64,000 bases of DNA. Source: an uncultured Parafilimonas sp. GTDB taxonomy: Bacteria; Bacteroidota; Bacteroidia; Chitinophagales; Chitinophagaceae. Shown here piece after piece: positions 36,270-44,812 of the stretch. Within the stretch, counting starts at the first letter, position 1. Every line of letters starts with the position of its first letter. The stretch spans positions 1 through 64,000 of the forward strand of contig CAIRZB010000046.1 in assembly GCA_903882935.1 (NCBI GenBank), read 5' to 3'. The translations under genes were made by a program, and so were the position numbers. The notes below the pieces were generated by a model. The model did not search any database. It was not told the origin of the DNA and saw only the letters and a list, made by a program, of their open reading frames with translations.

Positions 36270-36668
36270 ATGGCCAAGGCATACGTAAGCGCAACGTTTA
36301 AGCGGCTGCAAAACCGCTACCGGCTGGTGGTGATGAACGATGACACCTATGAGGAGGTGGTGACTTTTAAACTGTCTAGGCTAAGTGTGTACATAGGCCT
36401 AAGTACTGTTTTTGTATTACTGGTTAGCCTCACGGTGGCCCTGTTGGTTTATTCGCCGTTAAAGTACTACATACCGGGTTATGGCGCGGGCAGGAGCAAT
36501 AAAGGCGAGCTGCAGGTGCTTAAGATGAAAACAGACTCCCTGCAGCAGGCATTGCAAAACAACGACCGTTACATAAACAGCATAAAAAGTGTTTTAAATG
36601 GCGGCCCGATGCCCCAGCGCGACACGGCCGTGTTAGATTTGCCCAAGCAAGACAATTCCAATGATTGA
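36270..36668 (+). CDS. Membrane protein like the N-terminus of Bacteroidota M23 peptidases
   Basis: A 132-residue protein starting M-A-K-A-Y-V. Its block Y-R-L-V-V-M-N-D-D-T-Y-E-E-V, F-K-L-S-R-L-S-V-Y, one membrane helix (about 44-64), and P-L-K-Y-Y-I-P-G-Y, then a coiled-coil segment ending Y-I-N-S-I-K-S-V-L-N-G, matches the N-terminal region of Bacteroidota M23 peptidases. The metallopeptidase domain is absent. It could be a stand-alone regulator or a truncated gene; the clean end favours a real small gene. The in-frame start at 36240 is less likely. Confidence 0.75.
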   Translation: MAKAYVSATFKRLQNRYRLVVMNDDTYEEVVTFKLSRLSVYIGLSTVFVLLVSLTVALLVYSPLKYYIPGYGAGRSNKGELQVLKMKTDSLQQALQNNDRYINSIKSVLNGGPMPQRDTAVLDLPKQDNSND

Positions 36669-36693
36669 GGATGCCAGGCGAGTCATCGCATCT

Positions 36694-36868
36694 GTTCCGG
36701 TTTAAGGTTTCCGGTTCCAGGTTTCAAGTTTCCTGTTTCACGATTCACCATTGACGATTCACGATTCACGTTTCCCGTTTGACGATTCCCGTTTGACGTT
36801 TCCCGTTTCACGTTTGACGATTCACGTTTCCCGTTTCACGATTCACATTTCCCGTTTCACGTTTCTCC
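36694..36868. repeat. Array of 25 in-phase heptamers directly before the AtpZ-like gene
   Basis: From 36694 every 7 bases begins a new unit: GTTCCGG, TTTAAGG, TTTCCGG, TTCCAGG, TTTCAAG, TTTCCTG, TTTCACG, ATTCACC, ATTGACG, ATTCACG, ATTCACG, TTTCCCG, TTTGACG, ATTCCCG, TTTGACG and so on to TTTCACG, TTTCTCC at 36868. The register never slips over 175 bases. Consensus is WTTCMCG. It ends 3 bases before the ATG at 36872 and begins 26 bases after the previous stop. Confidence 0.95.
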
Positions 36869-36871
36869 ACC

Positions 36872-37084
36872 ATGGCCAATAAAAAAGTAAGCAATAACAG
36901 TCTTTTATACCAATACATGGGCTTTGCCTTTCAACTGCTGGCGGGCTTGGCATTGGCAGTTTATGCAGGTTTTTGGGCCGACCGGTGGATAAAACCCGGC
37001 ATACCCGTGTTTATATGGCTATTACCTTTGTTGGTAATTATAACCACCATTGTTAAAGCGGTTAAAGACACTGCAGGAAAATAG
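36872..37084 (+). CDS. AtpI/AtpZ-like F0F1-ATPase accessory membrane protein
   Basis: A 70-residue protein with two membrane helices. It has the pattern of the short AtpZ/AtpI group: L-L-Y-Q-Y-M-G-F-A-F-Q-L-L-A-G-L, then Y-A-G-F-W-A-D-R-W, and a second helix ending I-V-K-A-V-K-D-T. Such proteins are usually encoded at the head of ATP synthase operons and help c-ring assembly or Mg2+ supply. Here the atp genes do not follow. The leader is the heptamer array. It precedes the next membrane gene by two bases. Confidence 0.82.
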   Translation: MANKKVSNNSLLYQYMGFAFQLLAGLALAVYAGFWADRWIKPGIPVFIWLLPLLVIITTIVKAVKDTAGK

Positions 37085-37086
37085 AT

Positions 37087-37494
37087 ATGACGAAAAAATT
37101 TCAGCAAAAGTTGGTACTGGGTTTGTTTTTTATTTTTATAGCCATAAACACCGGTGCTATGGTGGCGGGCCACTGGCTTGACGAAAAGCATATTGACCAT
37201 GTTGCGTTGATGGGTGCAAATTCGTTGTTGTTTTTAGTGGGCATTATAAGCCTTATGATGCATACAAAAGCCCTTGGCAATAAAAACCCAAACGTGTTTG
37301 TGCGCAGCATTATGGCCGCAACTTTTATAAAATTGATGGTTATTTTAGCCGCTGTGATGATTTATGTGGTGGCCGCTGGCAGCGGCAGAAGCATAGGTGC
37401 TGTTATTGCCGGGCTGGGACTGTATATTGTTTACACCATATTTGAGGTACGCGCAGCGTTGCAAATGAACAGGATTAAAGATGGCAGCAACTGA
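37087..37494 (+). CDS. Four-helix membrane protein linked to the AtpZ-like gene
   Basis: A 135-residue protein with about four hydrophobic segments and a basic end. In many Bacteroidota a protein of this size and layout lies between AtpZ and the ATP synthase a-subunit gene, resembling AtpI; I infer that role from position and topology. Start is two bases after the AtpZ-like stop. Its end overlaps the SprT-like gene by 14 bases, so the three genes are coupled. Confidence 0.7.
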   Translation: MTKKFQQKLVLGLFFIFIAINTGAMVAGHWLDEKHIDHVALMGANSLLFLVGIISLMMHTKALGNKNPNVFVRSIMAATFIKLMVILAAVMIYVVAAGSGRSIGAVIAGLGLYIVYTIFEVRAALQMNRIKDGSN

Positions 37495-38104
37495 GCACCC
37501 CATGCAAGCCCTGGCAGCCTACCTGCCTGAGGGTACTTTTGAAAAAGTGGTACACTACCTTAACCACTATAAAGTACACCTTACTGTGTCAAAAGCGCGC
37601 AAAAGTATTTTAGGCGATTACCGCAATGCCATACCCGGCAAAAACCACCGCATTACCGTAAACGGCAACCTTAACAAGTACAGTTTTCTAATTACACTCA
37701 TTCACGAGCTGGCGCATTTGCTTACGTTTGAAAAATATGGCAACCGTGTAATGAGCCACGGCAAGGAATGGAAGCATTTATATGGCAGCCTGCTGGCAAC
37801 GTTTGTGGAACATAAGGTTTTTCCGGGTGATATCCAGGCTGAGCTGCGCAAATCAATGCTTGACCCCGCCGCCAGCAGTTGCGCGGAAGAGGGGCTGATG
37901 CGTGTATTACGCGAATATGATACCCGAAAGGACAATCTTTGCCTGCTGGAAGAACTGCCTTTTGACAGTTTGTTTAAAACCAGCGACGGCCGTGTTTTTC
38001 AAAAAAAGGAAAAATTGCGCAAACGCTACCGTGGCGAAGAAATAAAAACCGGCAAAGTGTACTTGTTTAGCCCTATTTACGAAGTAATGGCGTTGGGGAA
38101 TTAG
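37481..38104 (+). CDS. SprT-like zinc metallopeptidase
   Basis: A 207-residue protein with the SprT-like core: a N-H-R-I-T-V-N-G strand, the zinc and catalytic motif L-I-H-E-L-A-H-L-L-T-F (HExxH near residue 73), and the third-ligand region M-S-H-G-K-E-W-K-H-L-Y-G. The SprT/Spartan family includes proteases acting on DNA-protein crosslinks; the bacterial members are little characterised. The C-terminal part (about 125-207) ends in a basic stretch, K-K-E-K-L-R-K-R-Y-R-G-E-E, which may bind nucleic acid. Its start lies inside the previous gene (14-base overlap). Confidence 0.87.
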   Translation: MAATEHPMQALAAYLPEGTFEKVVHYLNHYKVHLTVSKARKSILGDYRNAIPGKNHRITVNGNLNKYSFLITLIHELAHLLTFEKYGNRVMSHGKEWKHLYGSLLATFVEHKVFPGDIQAELRKSMLDPAASSCAEEGLMRVLREYDTRKDNLCLLEELPFDSLFKTSDGRVFQKKEKLRKRYRGEEIKTGKVYLFSPIYEVMALGN

Positions 38105-38306
38105 TACTTTAAGCACACGGGGAGACGGAGAGGAGGGAGGGCCATAACCGTTATGAGTGCTTGAAAGCTTAGCGCTACTGTGTGCAAATTTTGTTGGTTT
38201 TGGCTGCGGACAGTTTGTGGCGATGGTTTACAATAGCATACCCTGCATTACAAAAATCCAGTGGATGGATGAGTAAAGCCTAAAACGCTAAACTATTTGC
38301 AAACCC

Positions 38307-39209
38307 TTATACTAAATAAGTCACACCTTCCAAGGCTAGTTGTGTATTGGGAAAAACTGCCTGTGCTTCAGTTAAAAAATCATCCAGTATTTCGTACTTG
38401 CTACTAAAATGGCCTATCAGCAATCTGCCTGCACATGCCAGCACAGCCATTTTACCGGCTTCTGTAGAAGTGGAGTGGAACCGCTCACGGGCCTTTTCAG
38501 CCAAGTCTTTCAGGTAGGTGGTTTCATGGTATAGCATGTTTACGCCATGTACCTTTGCGGCCATTTCCTCATGAAAAAGGGTGTCGGCGCAATAGGCATA
38601 GCTTTTGCCTGGCGTTGCGGCCAAGGTTACCAAGCTGTTTTCAATAACAGTTCCTGCGGGTGTAATATAATCTTCCCCTTCTTTTAGGCGGTCGTAAAAA
38701 TTAGCCGGTATACTGTAATGGGTAATGGTGTCTTTGTTTATTTTTCGCGGCTTTTTTTTCTCCCTAATTAAAAAGCCCCAACATTCAATGCGGTGGATGG
38801 TTTTAAAACATTCCACCAAAAAATTATCTTCCTCTAGTATTACACCTTCCTCTGTAAGCGGGTGAAACAGCAAATCATAGGGCAGCCAAGCATTTGCTAC
38901 GTTTAACATAGGGCGAATAAGTGCTTCCAACGGGGTGGGTGCGTACACATGCAGGCTTGCTTCGCGGCCCAGCAACCCGAGGCTGGTAATAAGGCCGGGC
39001 AGACCAAAATAATGGTCGCCATGCAGGTGCGATATAAATACATGGTTTATGCGGCTGCGGCGTATTTTGTATTTGGCCAACTGCATTTGCGTACCCTCGC
39101 CACAGTCAAGCATAAACACCTCGCCGTTGAGGGTAACCACCTGGCAGGTGGGGTGCCTGTCGTATGCCGGCAGGGCAGAATTGTTGCCTAAAATTGTTAC
39201 TCCAAACAT
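38307..39209 (-). CDS. rnz: Ribonuclease Z
   Basis: A 300-residue metallo-beta-lactamase-fold nuclease that trims the 3' ends of tRNA precursors. The motif I-S-H-L-H-G-D-H-Y-F-G-L-P-G (HxHxDH) is near 60-75. Other metal ligands fit: D-C-G-E-G in the N-terminal part, C-A-D-T near 210, and I-G-H-F-S in the C-terminal part. The ATG at 39207-39209 gives the family's usual start M-F-G-V-T-I-L-G-N-N-S. The frame remains open upstream to 39356, but a -7-like element at 39247-39254 makes that start unlikely. Confidence 0.94.
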   Translation of the reverse strand: MFGVTILGNNSALPAYDRHPTCQVVTLNGEVFMLDCGEGTQMQLAKYKIRRSRINHVFISHLHGDHYFGLPGLITSLGLLGREASLHVYAPTPLEALIRPMLNVANAWLPYDLLFHPLTEEGVILEEDNFLVECFKTIHRIECWGFLIREKKKPRKINKDTITHYSIPANFYDRLKEGEDYITPAGTVIENSLVTLAATPGKSYAYCADTLFHEEMAAKVHGVNMLYHETTYLKDLAEKARERFHSTSTEAGKMAVLACAGRLLIGHFSSKYEILDDFLTEAQAVFPNTQLALEGVTYLV

Positions 39210-39246
39210 GTATGCCTTATAAACAATAAATAATGTTAGCCGTTGG

Positions 39247-39254
39247 TAAAGATA
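39247..39254 (-). promoter_or_regulatory. -7-like element of rnz
   Basis: TATCTTTA on the minus strand, one mismatch to TAnnTTTG, 38 bases before the rnz start. It lies inside the upstream extension of the open frame and so supports the start at 39209. Confidence 0.4.
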
Positions 39255-39567
39255 ACGTTCTGTGCCTGCCTCGGCATAACAATTTTGTAAAAAACGGTTA
39301 GGGTTAACGTATGCCACTAATGGCGCATTGAATTCGTTTGCGCTTGGGGGTGCCAATAATTACAGGCTAATCTGCTAATGTAAATGGGGCCTATTAGCAA
39401 ACCCAACACATGGGGATCGCCGCGCCTGTTATGGTTGTTTGGTAAGGCTTACTTTAATGATATTGAAAACCAATAAACGGTAAACAGGCCAACGGGGTAT
39501 TCTATTTATAAAATTGCCGATTGCCCCTAGTTTTATTGCCCTACTATTTGCCGGTATGGCCAACTAA
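39255..39567. other. Intergenic region upstream of rnz
   Basis: About 310 bases between rnz and the end of the 7TMR-DISM kinase gene. I see no gene, repeat or strong hairpin. Confidence 0.45.
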
Positions 39568-41568
39568 TTAGTCCCTCGTTTTTTTAACCGGAATGGTAAA
39601 ATAAAAAGTTGTGCCAACGCCTTTGGTGCTTGTAACCCAAATTTTTCCGCCGTTGTTCTCGGCCATTTCGCGGCAAAGCAACAAGCCCAAGCCAATGCCT
39701 TTTTCGCCAGCGGTACCCGGGGTTGTAAAATTGGAGGTTGCTTTAAACAGTTTCTCCATTTCTTCCGGTGCCATGCCTTTTCCTGTATCGGTTACCGAAA
39801 TTTGGTTAATATCCCCCAAGACCGATGAAGAAATTATTATACTGCCGCCTTTTGGGGTAAATTTTACTGCATTACTTATCAAGTTACGCAATATTAATTT
39901 TACCTGGTTTTCGTCTGCAAATGCCCCGCTTTTTTGCGGTATACGGTTCTGCAACAATATACTTTTCGCTTTTGTTTGTGCATTAAAAAGCCCAACTGTA
40001 TTGTCGGCAAGGCTATACAGGTCAACAGTTATTGGAAAGCTTGTTATGCCTTTTCGCTGGGCATACGACCATTGCAAGAGGTCCTCCAAAATATTCAGCA
40101 CATTTTCAACCCCGCTGTTTAGCATGGGCATGTGTTTCTGAAACTCCTCGCCGGATATTTCGTTCGATAGCGATAGGTCTAACATTCCTTTAAGATTGGC
40201 AATCGGCCCCCGCAAGTCGTGGCCCAAAATGGAAAACAATTTATCCTTAGTGGCGTTCACTTCCTCCAAATAGTTAGATTGGTCCTGCAGTTCACGTGTG
40301 CGTGCCTCTACTTTTTGTTCCAACTCTTTTGTTTGCGCTGCCACTAGGCGCAAATACTCCAACTGTGCATTTTCTTTTTCGGTTTTTAATATGTTCAACC
40401 GTTCGCCTAGCGCAAAAGAAAACATCAGCATCTCAAACGTAACGCCAAAATACAAAGCGTTCCTAAATAATATATGGTAAGGTAAAAAGCCATGCACCTC
40501 CAATTGCAATACCACCATGCTAATGGCAATAAAAATCCACCCCAAAAAATAAAAACGGGCAATATTGCCCCCTTTGGCATACAGGTAAATGCCGCTTATT
40601 AAAAAAGTAATATTAAAAAGCAGCAGGCAAATATTGTGCAAGGTGGTTATCGTAACCATAGGAACACCTATCCCGCTTAGGGTGGGAAAAACAACACCCA
40701 GCACAAATACTTGGCACCAAACCAGCCAAAATAAACGCGGATAGTGCTTTTTTAACTGTAGGTATTCGCTGGTAAAAAGGCCTATCAGCAAAAAACTAAA
40801 GTTTGCCCAAGCGTAGTAATGTGTGTCGGCCCAGCTGTGCGGCGGAAAAGGGGAGTAGTTGTTTAAATAGCAAACACCCAACAGGCTTGAAATTAGGTAG
40901 CAAACGTAAATAATATAAATGCGGTCTCTCGTGGCCACGCACAAGAATACGTTATACAAAATCATTATTAACATGATGCCAATAAAGGCTGCAGTTAAAT
41001 AATCACTTTTTTCCTTGTTGCTGTAAAGTGCTTTTATGGTGCCTGCTAACAGCGGGTATTCGGCATCGCGGCCGCTAAACATCCTAACATAATAGGTTTT
41101 TACCCCTGTGTCGGCGGCATTGGCCAGTTTTAACCAAAAAAAGTTAACCGGGTATTCTTTGTTTGCAACAGGCCGCATGCTGCCGGTTTGTACAGGGTGG
41201 CCGTATTGGCCCAGGCTGTCGGGCCGGTAAAAATCAATGTACCAGCAGCTGTAGGGCCCCCCGGTTTCCAGCCACGCATCCTCGCCTGTTTGGTTTTGCA
41301 ACACAATTTTAAACCAAACGGCATTGGGTGTTACCCTGTTGGTATAGGCATCTTTTTTTAAAGCGCGGAATCTGGCCTGTATTGCACCCGACTGAATGTT
41401 GTGTATGTTAAGTTTTGCCGTGCTGTCTTCAAAAAAAAATACTTGTTTGCCAATAAGGGAAACATCGGGTTTATTCTCCAATACTATTATCGGTACCTTG
41501 CTTTGGGCAGCGGTACAAAGGTAAAGAGCGAGCAGTGGGATAAAAACAATACAACATTTAACAGGCAT
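39568..41568 (-). CDS. 7TMR-DISM histidine kinase
   Basis: A 666-residue membrane sensor kinase. A signal peptide (1-21) is followed by a periplasmic sensor domain of the 7TMR-DISMED2 type (about 30-170; e.g. N-A-V-W-F-K-I-V-L-Q-N-Q-T). Then come seven membrane helices (about 190-390), a coiled coil, and the kinase core. The H-box is F-S-I-L-G-H-D-L-R-G-P-I-A-N. The ATPase boxes are N-L-I-S-N-A-V-K-F, D-T-G-K-G-M and G-I-G-L-G-L. Ligands of this sensor type are mostly unknown, often proposed to be carbohydrates. No response regulator is encoded next to it. Confidence 0.93.
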   Translation of the reverse strand: MPVKCCIVFIPLLALYLCTAAQSKVPIIVLENKPDVSLIGKQVFFFEDSTAKLNIHNIQSGAIQARFRALKKDAYTNRVTPNAVWFKIVLQNQTGEDAWLETGGPYSCWYIDFYRPDSLGQYGHPVQTGSMRPVANKEYPVNFFWLKLANAADTGVKTYYVRMFSGRDAEYPLLAGTIKALYSNKEKSDYLTAAFIGIMLIMILYNVFLCVATRDRIYIIYVCYLISSLLGVCYLNNYSPFPPHSWADTHYYAWANFSFLLIGLFTSEYLQLKKHYPRLFWLVWCQVFVLGVVFPTLSGIGVPMVTITTLHNICLLLFNITFLISGIYLYAKGGNIARFYFLGWIFIAISMVVLQLEVHGFLPYHILFRNALYFGVTFEMLMFSFALGERLNILKTEKENAQLEYLRLVAAQTKELEQKVEARTRELQDQSNYLEEVNATKDKLFSILGHDLRGPIANLKGMLDLSLSNEISGEEFQKHMPMLNSGVENVLNILEDLLQWSYAQRKGITSFPITVDLYSLADNTVGLFNAQTKAKSILLQNRIPQKSGAFADENQVKLILRNLISNAVKFTPKGGSIIISSSVLGDINQISVTDTGKGMAPEEMEKLFKATSNFTTPGTAGEKGIGLGLLLCREMAENNGGKIWVTSTKGVGTTFYFTIPVKKTRD

Positions 41569-41908
41569 GTAAACTTGTGTACTTTGGGGGAAATACTACA
41601 TTTTTATCCTTTCAAAGGTATAGATATTTGTACATGCAATATTTTTTTGGTATATTGTTTTTGTAAATTGTTGACCGATAGTTTATTGTGATAAGTAGTA
41701 TAGTAGGCCTGTTAATTTGGCCGCCCCGCCGGTTAATAGCGAACAGTGAAAGGCTTTTTTTCTTTGATTCTATTAGCCAGGGTGCCGTTAGAATGTGGTT
41801 TTTATGATGTTACTTTTTTCAAAAATGGTAGCTTGCAGTTGCAAAACCTATCTGTTTTTACAAACCATATCACAACGTCCATAACAGTTTGTGCCATATT
41901 TGGGTGTC
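41569..41908. other. Intergenic region between the 7TMR-DISM kinase and PIG-L genes
   Basis: About 340 bases without a recognisable gene. It contains the kinase promoter element at 41613-41620; nothing else stands out. Confidence 0.5.
41613..41620 (-). promoter_or_regulatory. -7 element of the 7TMR-DISM kinase gene
   Basis: TACCTTTG on the minus strand, a perfect TAnnTTTG, 45 bases before the start codon. No TTTG is found at 19-base spacing. Confidence 0.45.
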
Positions 41909-42706
41909 TTACAAACCTAATATAACCGCCTGCTCTTTCTTTGCCTTAAAATGTATAAAACCCTCTGCGGCTTTTACGCCTGCCTGTAACCCTCGGAAAT
42001 CTTCCAAGGGTTTAAAGAAGCCGTTGTAGGTACCGTTTGGGTCTTGGGATTTATGGGCGAACATGGCTGCCAGTTTCTTTTCGCGCACGGCGGTAATATC
42101 CACATAGTCGGTGGGGGTAAAGGCCATGGTTTCGGTGCCGGTGTTTACTTCGTAAAAATATAGGTGGAACTGCTGGCCGCTTTTTACCCAGGCCGTCAAT
42201 GCCAATAGGCCGGTAACTTGGTGGTCGGGGTGGGCATCTACCGGCCATTGGGTAAACACAATATCTGGGTTTTCGGCCAGTATCAACTTGGTCATTTCCT
42301 CGCTACGGGTTTTATTCAGCTCGGTATTTCCGTCAACCTGCCCAGCAAAAACGGGCTTGGCGTTTAGTATTTTACAGGCAGCTTCTGCCTCCTTGGTACG
42401 TATTGCCGCAGACTCTGCATAAGTTTGGGCAGAAGTATATGCCTCACCCCTAGTGAGGTATAAAAAGGTTACTGCGTGCCCTGCATCGCTATACCGGGCC
42501 ATGGTGCCGCCGCAGCCAAACTCCGGGTCGCCGGGGTGGGCACCTACACAAACAATAGTCAGTTTTTTGTCTGTATTATAGCTTTCTGCATTGGTTGAAA
42601 TAAGTTCTTTCGTAGCCGCTAATGCAGGGGCTGTTATTACGCCGCCTAAACCCAACGCGGATAGTTTTATAAAATCGCGCCTCGCGGAAGTCTGGTTTTC
42701 CATCAT
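41909..42706 (-). CDS. PIG-L family deacetylase with a Tat signal
   Basis: A 265-residue protein. The N-terminus has S-A-R-R-D-F-I-K-L and a hydrophobic stretch ending P-A-L-A-A, a twin-arginine signal. The PIG-L/LmbE core follows: V-G-A-H-P-G-D-P-E-F-G-C-G-G (zinc site with His and Asp), then D-A-H-P-D-H-Q near 160. The usual A-H-P-D-D is A-H-P-G-D here, with the second acidic residue kept. Members remove N-acetyl groups from sugar substrates such as GlcNAc derivatives using zinc. Export by Tat suggests folding with metal before export. No pathway genes are adjacent; a GNAT gene lies 54 bases upstream on the same strand. Confidence 0.88.
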   Translation of the reverse strand: MMENQTSARRDFIKLSALGLGGVITAPALAATKELISTNAESYNTDKKLTIVCVGAHPGDPEFGCGGTMARYSDAGHAVTFLYLTRGEAYTSAQTYAESAAIRTKEAEAACKILNAKPVFAGQVDGNTELNKTRSEEMTKLILAENPDIVFTQWPVDAHPDHQVTGLLALTAWVKSGQQFHLYFYEVNTGTETMAFTPTDYVDITAVREKKLAAMFAHKSQDPNGTYNGFFKPLEDFRGLQAGVKAAEGFIHFKAKKEQAVILGL

Positions 42707-42760
42707 CGGAAGGTAGTGAATTGGGGGGAGATACCTTTGTTGAAATTTCGTTTACGGTAA

Positions 42761-43306
42761 TCAATGAGGGTCATTCTTCGCTGCCGTGCCCACCCGCTTC
42801 CAATATATAACCGTACCCGTAAGGCCGCCATGCGGTTTCAAGGCAAAATCGGGTATCACGCCTGTTTTTTGGTAGCCCAACTTTTCGTAGAAACCGGCGG
42901 CCCCTCCATCCTCCGCGGTATCGAGGTTTATGACTGTTTTGCCTAGTGCAACTGCAAGCCGTTCTGCCTCCAACAATAAGGCTCGGGCAATCCCAATGCC
43001 GCGGTGGCTTACACGGGTCATCATCTTGGCTATTTCAGCTCGGTGGGGCTGGTTGGGCGGGCAATCCAACAGCAGTGTTACTGTTGCCACCAAATCTTGC
43101 CCGTCAAAAGTGCCCAACACTATGCGTTCTCCCCGGTCTGCTGCTGCCAATGCGTTCTGCCAAAATTGTAAGGCTGTTTCCCTTTTAAGGGGATGCATAA
43201 AGCTTACGGAGCCGCCGTGGGCAACGGTTTCTGTAATAATTTCTGCCAAGGCCTCTATAATGTGCGGCTGGCTGTTGAGTGGGGCAATATGGTATTGGGG
43301 ATGCAT
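42761..43306 (-). CDS. GNAT family N-acetyltransferase
   Basis: A 181-residue acetyltransferase. Motif A with the acetyl-CoA pyrophosphate loop is V-S-H-R-G-I-G-I-A-R-A-L-L (R/Q-x-x-G-x-G/A), followed by L-G-K-T-V-I-N-L-D-T and G-A-A-G-F-Y-E-K-L-G-Y-Q-K-T-G, the motif B region. The start chosen is the ATG at 43304-43306, giving M-H-P-Q-Y-H-I-A. The substrate is unknown. The frame extends to 43375, but that addition has no family counterpart. Confidence 0.88.
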   Translation of the reverse strand: MHPQYHIAPLNSQPHIIEALAEIITETVAHGGSVSFMHPLKRETALQFWQNALAAADRGERIVLGTFDGQDLVATVTLLLDCPPNQPHRAEIAKMMTRVSHRGIGIARALLLEAERLAVALGKTVINLDTAEDGGAAGFYEKLGYQKTGVIPDFALKPHGGLTGTVIYWKRVGTAAKNDPH

Positions 43307-43409
43307 GTAGTAGTACAATTTCCCTATAAAAATACGTAAACCTCGGCAGTCTGACGGTCGATGGCTTACGGCCATAATTCAGTTAGATCGGGGCTGTTTT
43401 TCGGTTGAG

Positions 43410-43489
43410 GAACGCCGTCAGACGGGGCCCTTCAGACGGCAGCGAACGAGAACGCCGTAGGACGAGCGGCCATCAGAAGGCGAGGTTAC
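43410..43489. repeat. Two 40-bp imperfect tandem copies overlapping a stop codon
   Basis: Copy 1 at 43410-43449 and copy 2 at 43450-43489 both begin GAACGCCGT and align over about 40 bases with moderate identity (CAGACGGGGC versus AGGACGAGCG, then a shared CAGA). Copy 2 covers the stop codon of the MutS-like gene. A related GACGCCGTCAGACAG piece lies at 59533-59548. Confidence 0.6.
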
Positions 43490-44802
43490 AACTTCTCTAG
43501 CATGTCCACCACGCCTTCGCGTTTTAAAATAAGGTAGCCCAGCCGGTCGTTGCTCACACCCTCTTTTAGTTGGTAGCTGAAAAGTAACTGGCCGTTCTTT
43601 ACTTCGGTTTCAAAATACCTGAACTGAATGTTGGGGAACACTTTTAGTGCTTCGCCAATTTCGTATAAGTGAGTGGAAAGCACAAACAGCACGTTGTTCA
43701 TTTTTAGCAGGCCTTCAATCACGGTGCTGCTGCATTTCATGGCGTCCTGCACGTTGGTACCTTTAAAAAGCTCGTCAATCAAAATCAGCCATTTTTTGCC
43801 GTCGCTTATCTTTTCAATGGTCTTGCGTATGCGCTGCACCTCGTTAAAAAAATAGCTTTCGCCTTGTATAATGTTGTCAACCACTTGTATGTTGCTCAGC
43901 AAGCCGTCAAAATACGTAAGAGTAACTTTTTTGGCAGGTACGCCCATGCCAATATGGGCTAAGTAGGCGGTTAGCCCGGCGGCCTTTATAAAAGTGCTTT
44001 TGCCTGCCATATTTGCACCGGTTAAAAACAAAAAATTCTGTTGCGGCGTAAGTGTCAGGTCGCACGCGACAGGTGTTTTTAGCAGGGGATGCCTTAGCTG
44101 GCTGGCTGAAAACTGTGGCTGCTCACTTTCCACAAAATGGGGGAAGGTGTAGCCGAATTTTAGGCAGGCCGTGGCCATGCTGTAATAGGCATCCAGGCGG
44201 CAGTATAGGTCAATCAACTCGAAACATTCGTCTTTAAAACGCCTTCTGAAAAAATAACCTCTTTGCAGTATTTCAGCGGGCGTTACCAGCTGGCTTTTTT
44301 GCGAGGTGATGATGGCCTGTAATTCCGGTTTGTTCAGCAGCATGCTGATGCGCTGGCCCATTACCTGCAAAGTGGCGGGGTTGCCGGCATTGCGCAGCAG
44401 TGTTTCCAAGGTATGCAGGCCGCGCACAAAATCGGAAAAATGGGTAACGGAGTATTTAACCAACGAATAATCCGGCCCGTGCAATGCCTTGTAGGTGAGT
44501 GCGTTTAAGGTATTGGCATGCTGCGCCATCTCGTCAATGGGCGTGTCGTAAAATTTTTCCAGTACCATCACCGTGCCGTTGCTGATGGTTTCGGGCCATT
44601 CAGCGTGTATCGCCATTACCCGTTGCAGTAACTGTTGGGTATTGTTAATTTCCTTTATGCTGCCCAGTGGCTTGCCCAGCAAAACCTTCAGCCATTCACG
44701 GCCGCCGACCGTACGCGTAAAATCGAGGTGGTGCAGTACAGACTGCTCCTCCTCATGGCTAAAAATAGCAAGATCGTTAAGTGTTGTTTTATCAACTTGC
44801 AT
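43486..44802 (-). CDS. MutS-family ATPase lacking the mismatch-recognition domain
   Basis: A 438-residue protein. The C-terminal half is a MutS ATPase: Walker A T-G-A-N-M-A-G-K-S-T near residue 255, Q-G-E-S-Y-F-F-N-E-V, Walker B W-L-I-L-I-D-E-L-F-K-G-T, and L-S-T-H-L-Y-E-I. The N-terminal half is the helical core and clamp-like region. Domain I with the F-x-E mismatch wedge is missing, so it is not canonical MutS. Such short MutS-like proteins are common in Bacteroidota, and I do not know their exact role. Its stop lies within a 40-bp repeat. Confidence 0.88.
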   Translation of the reverse strand: MQVDKTTLNDLAIFSHEEEQSVLHHLDFTRTVGGREWLKVLLGKPLGSIKEINNTQQLLQRVMAIHAEWPETISNGTVMVLEKFYDTPIDEMAQHANTLNALTYKALHGPDYSLVKYSVTHFSDFVRGLHTLETLLRNAGNPATLQVMGQRISMLLNKPELQAIITSQKSQLVTPAEILQRGYFFRRRFKDECFELIDLYCRLDAYYSMATACLKFGYTFPHFVESEQPQFSASQLRHPLLKTPVACDLTLTPQQNFLFLTGANMAGKSTFIKAAGLTAYLAHIGMGVPAKKVTLTYFDGLLSNIQVVDNIIQGESYFFNEVQRIRKTIEKISDGKKWLILIDELFKGTNVQDAMKCSSTVIEGLLKMNNVLFVLSTHLYEIGEALKVFPNIQFRYFETEVKNGQLLFSYQLKEGVSNDRLGYLILKREGVVDMLEKL

Positions 44803-44812
44803 TATAACTTAA

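Noticed and set aside
36694-36868. Possible CRISPR or iteron-type origin
   Set aside because: Units are only 7 bases without spacers, and no replication initiator gene is nearby; the same units occur at several other places.
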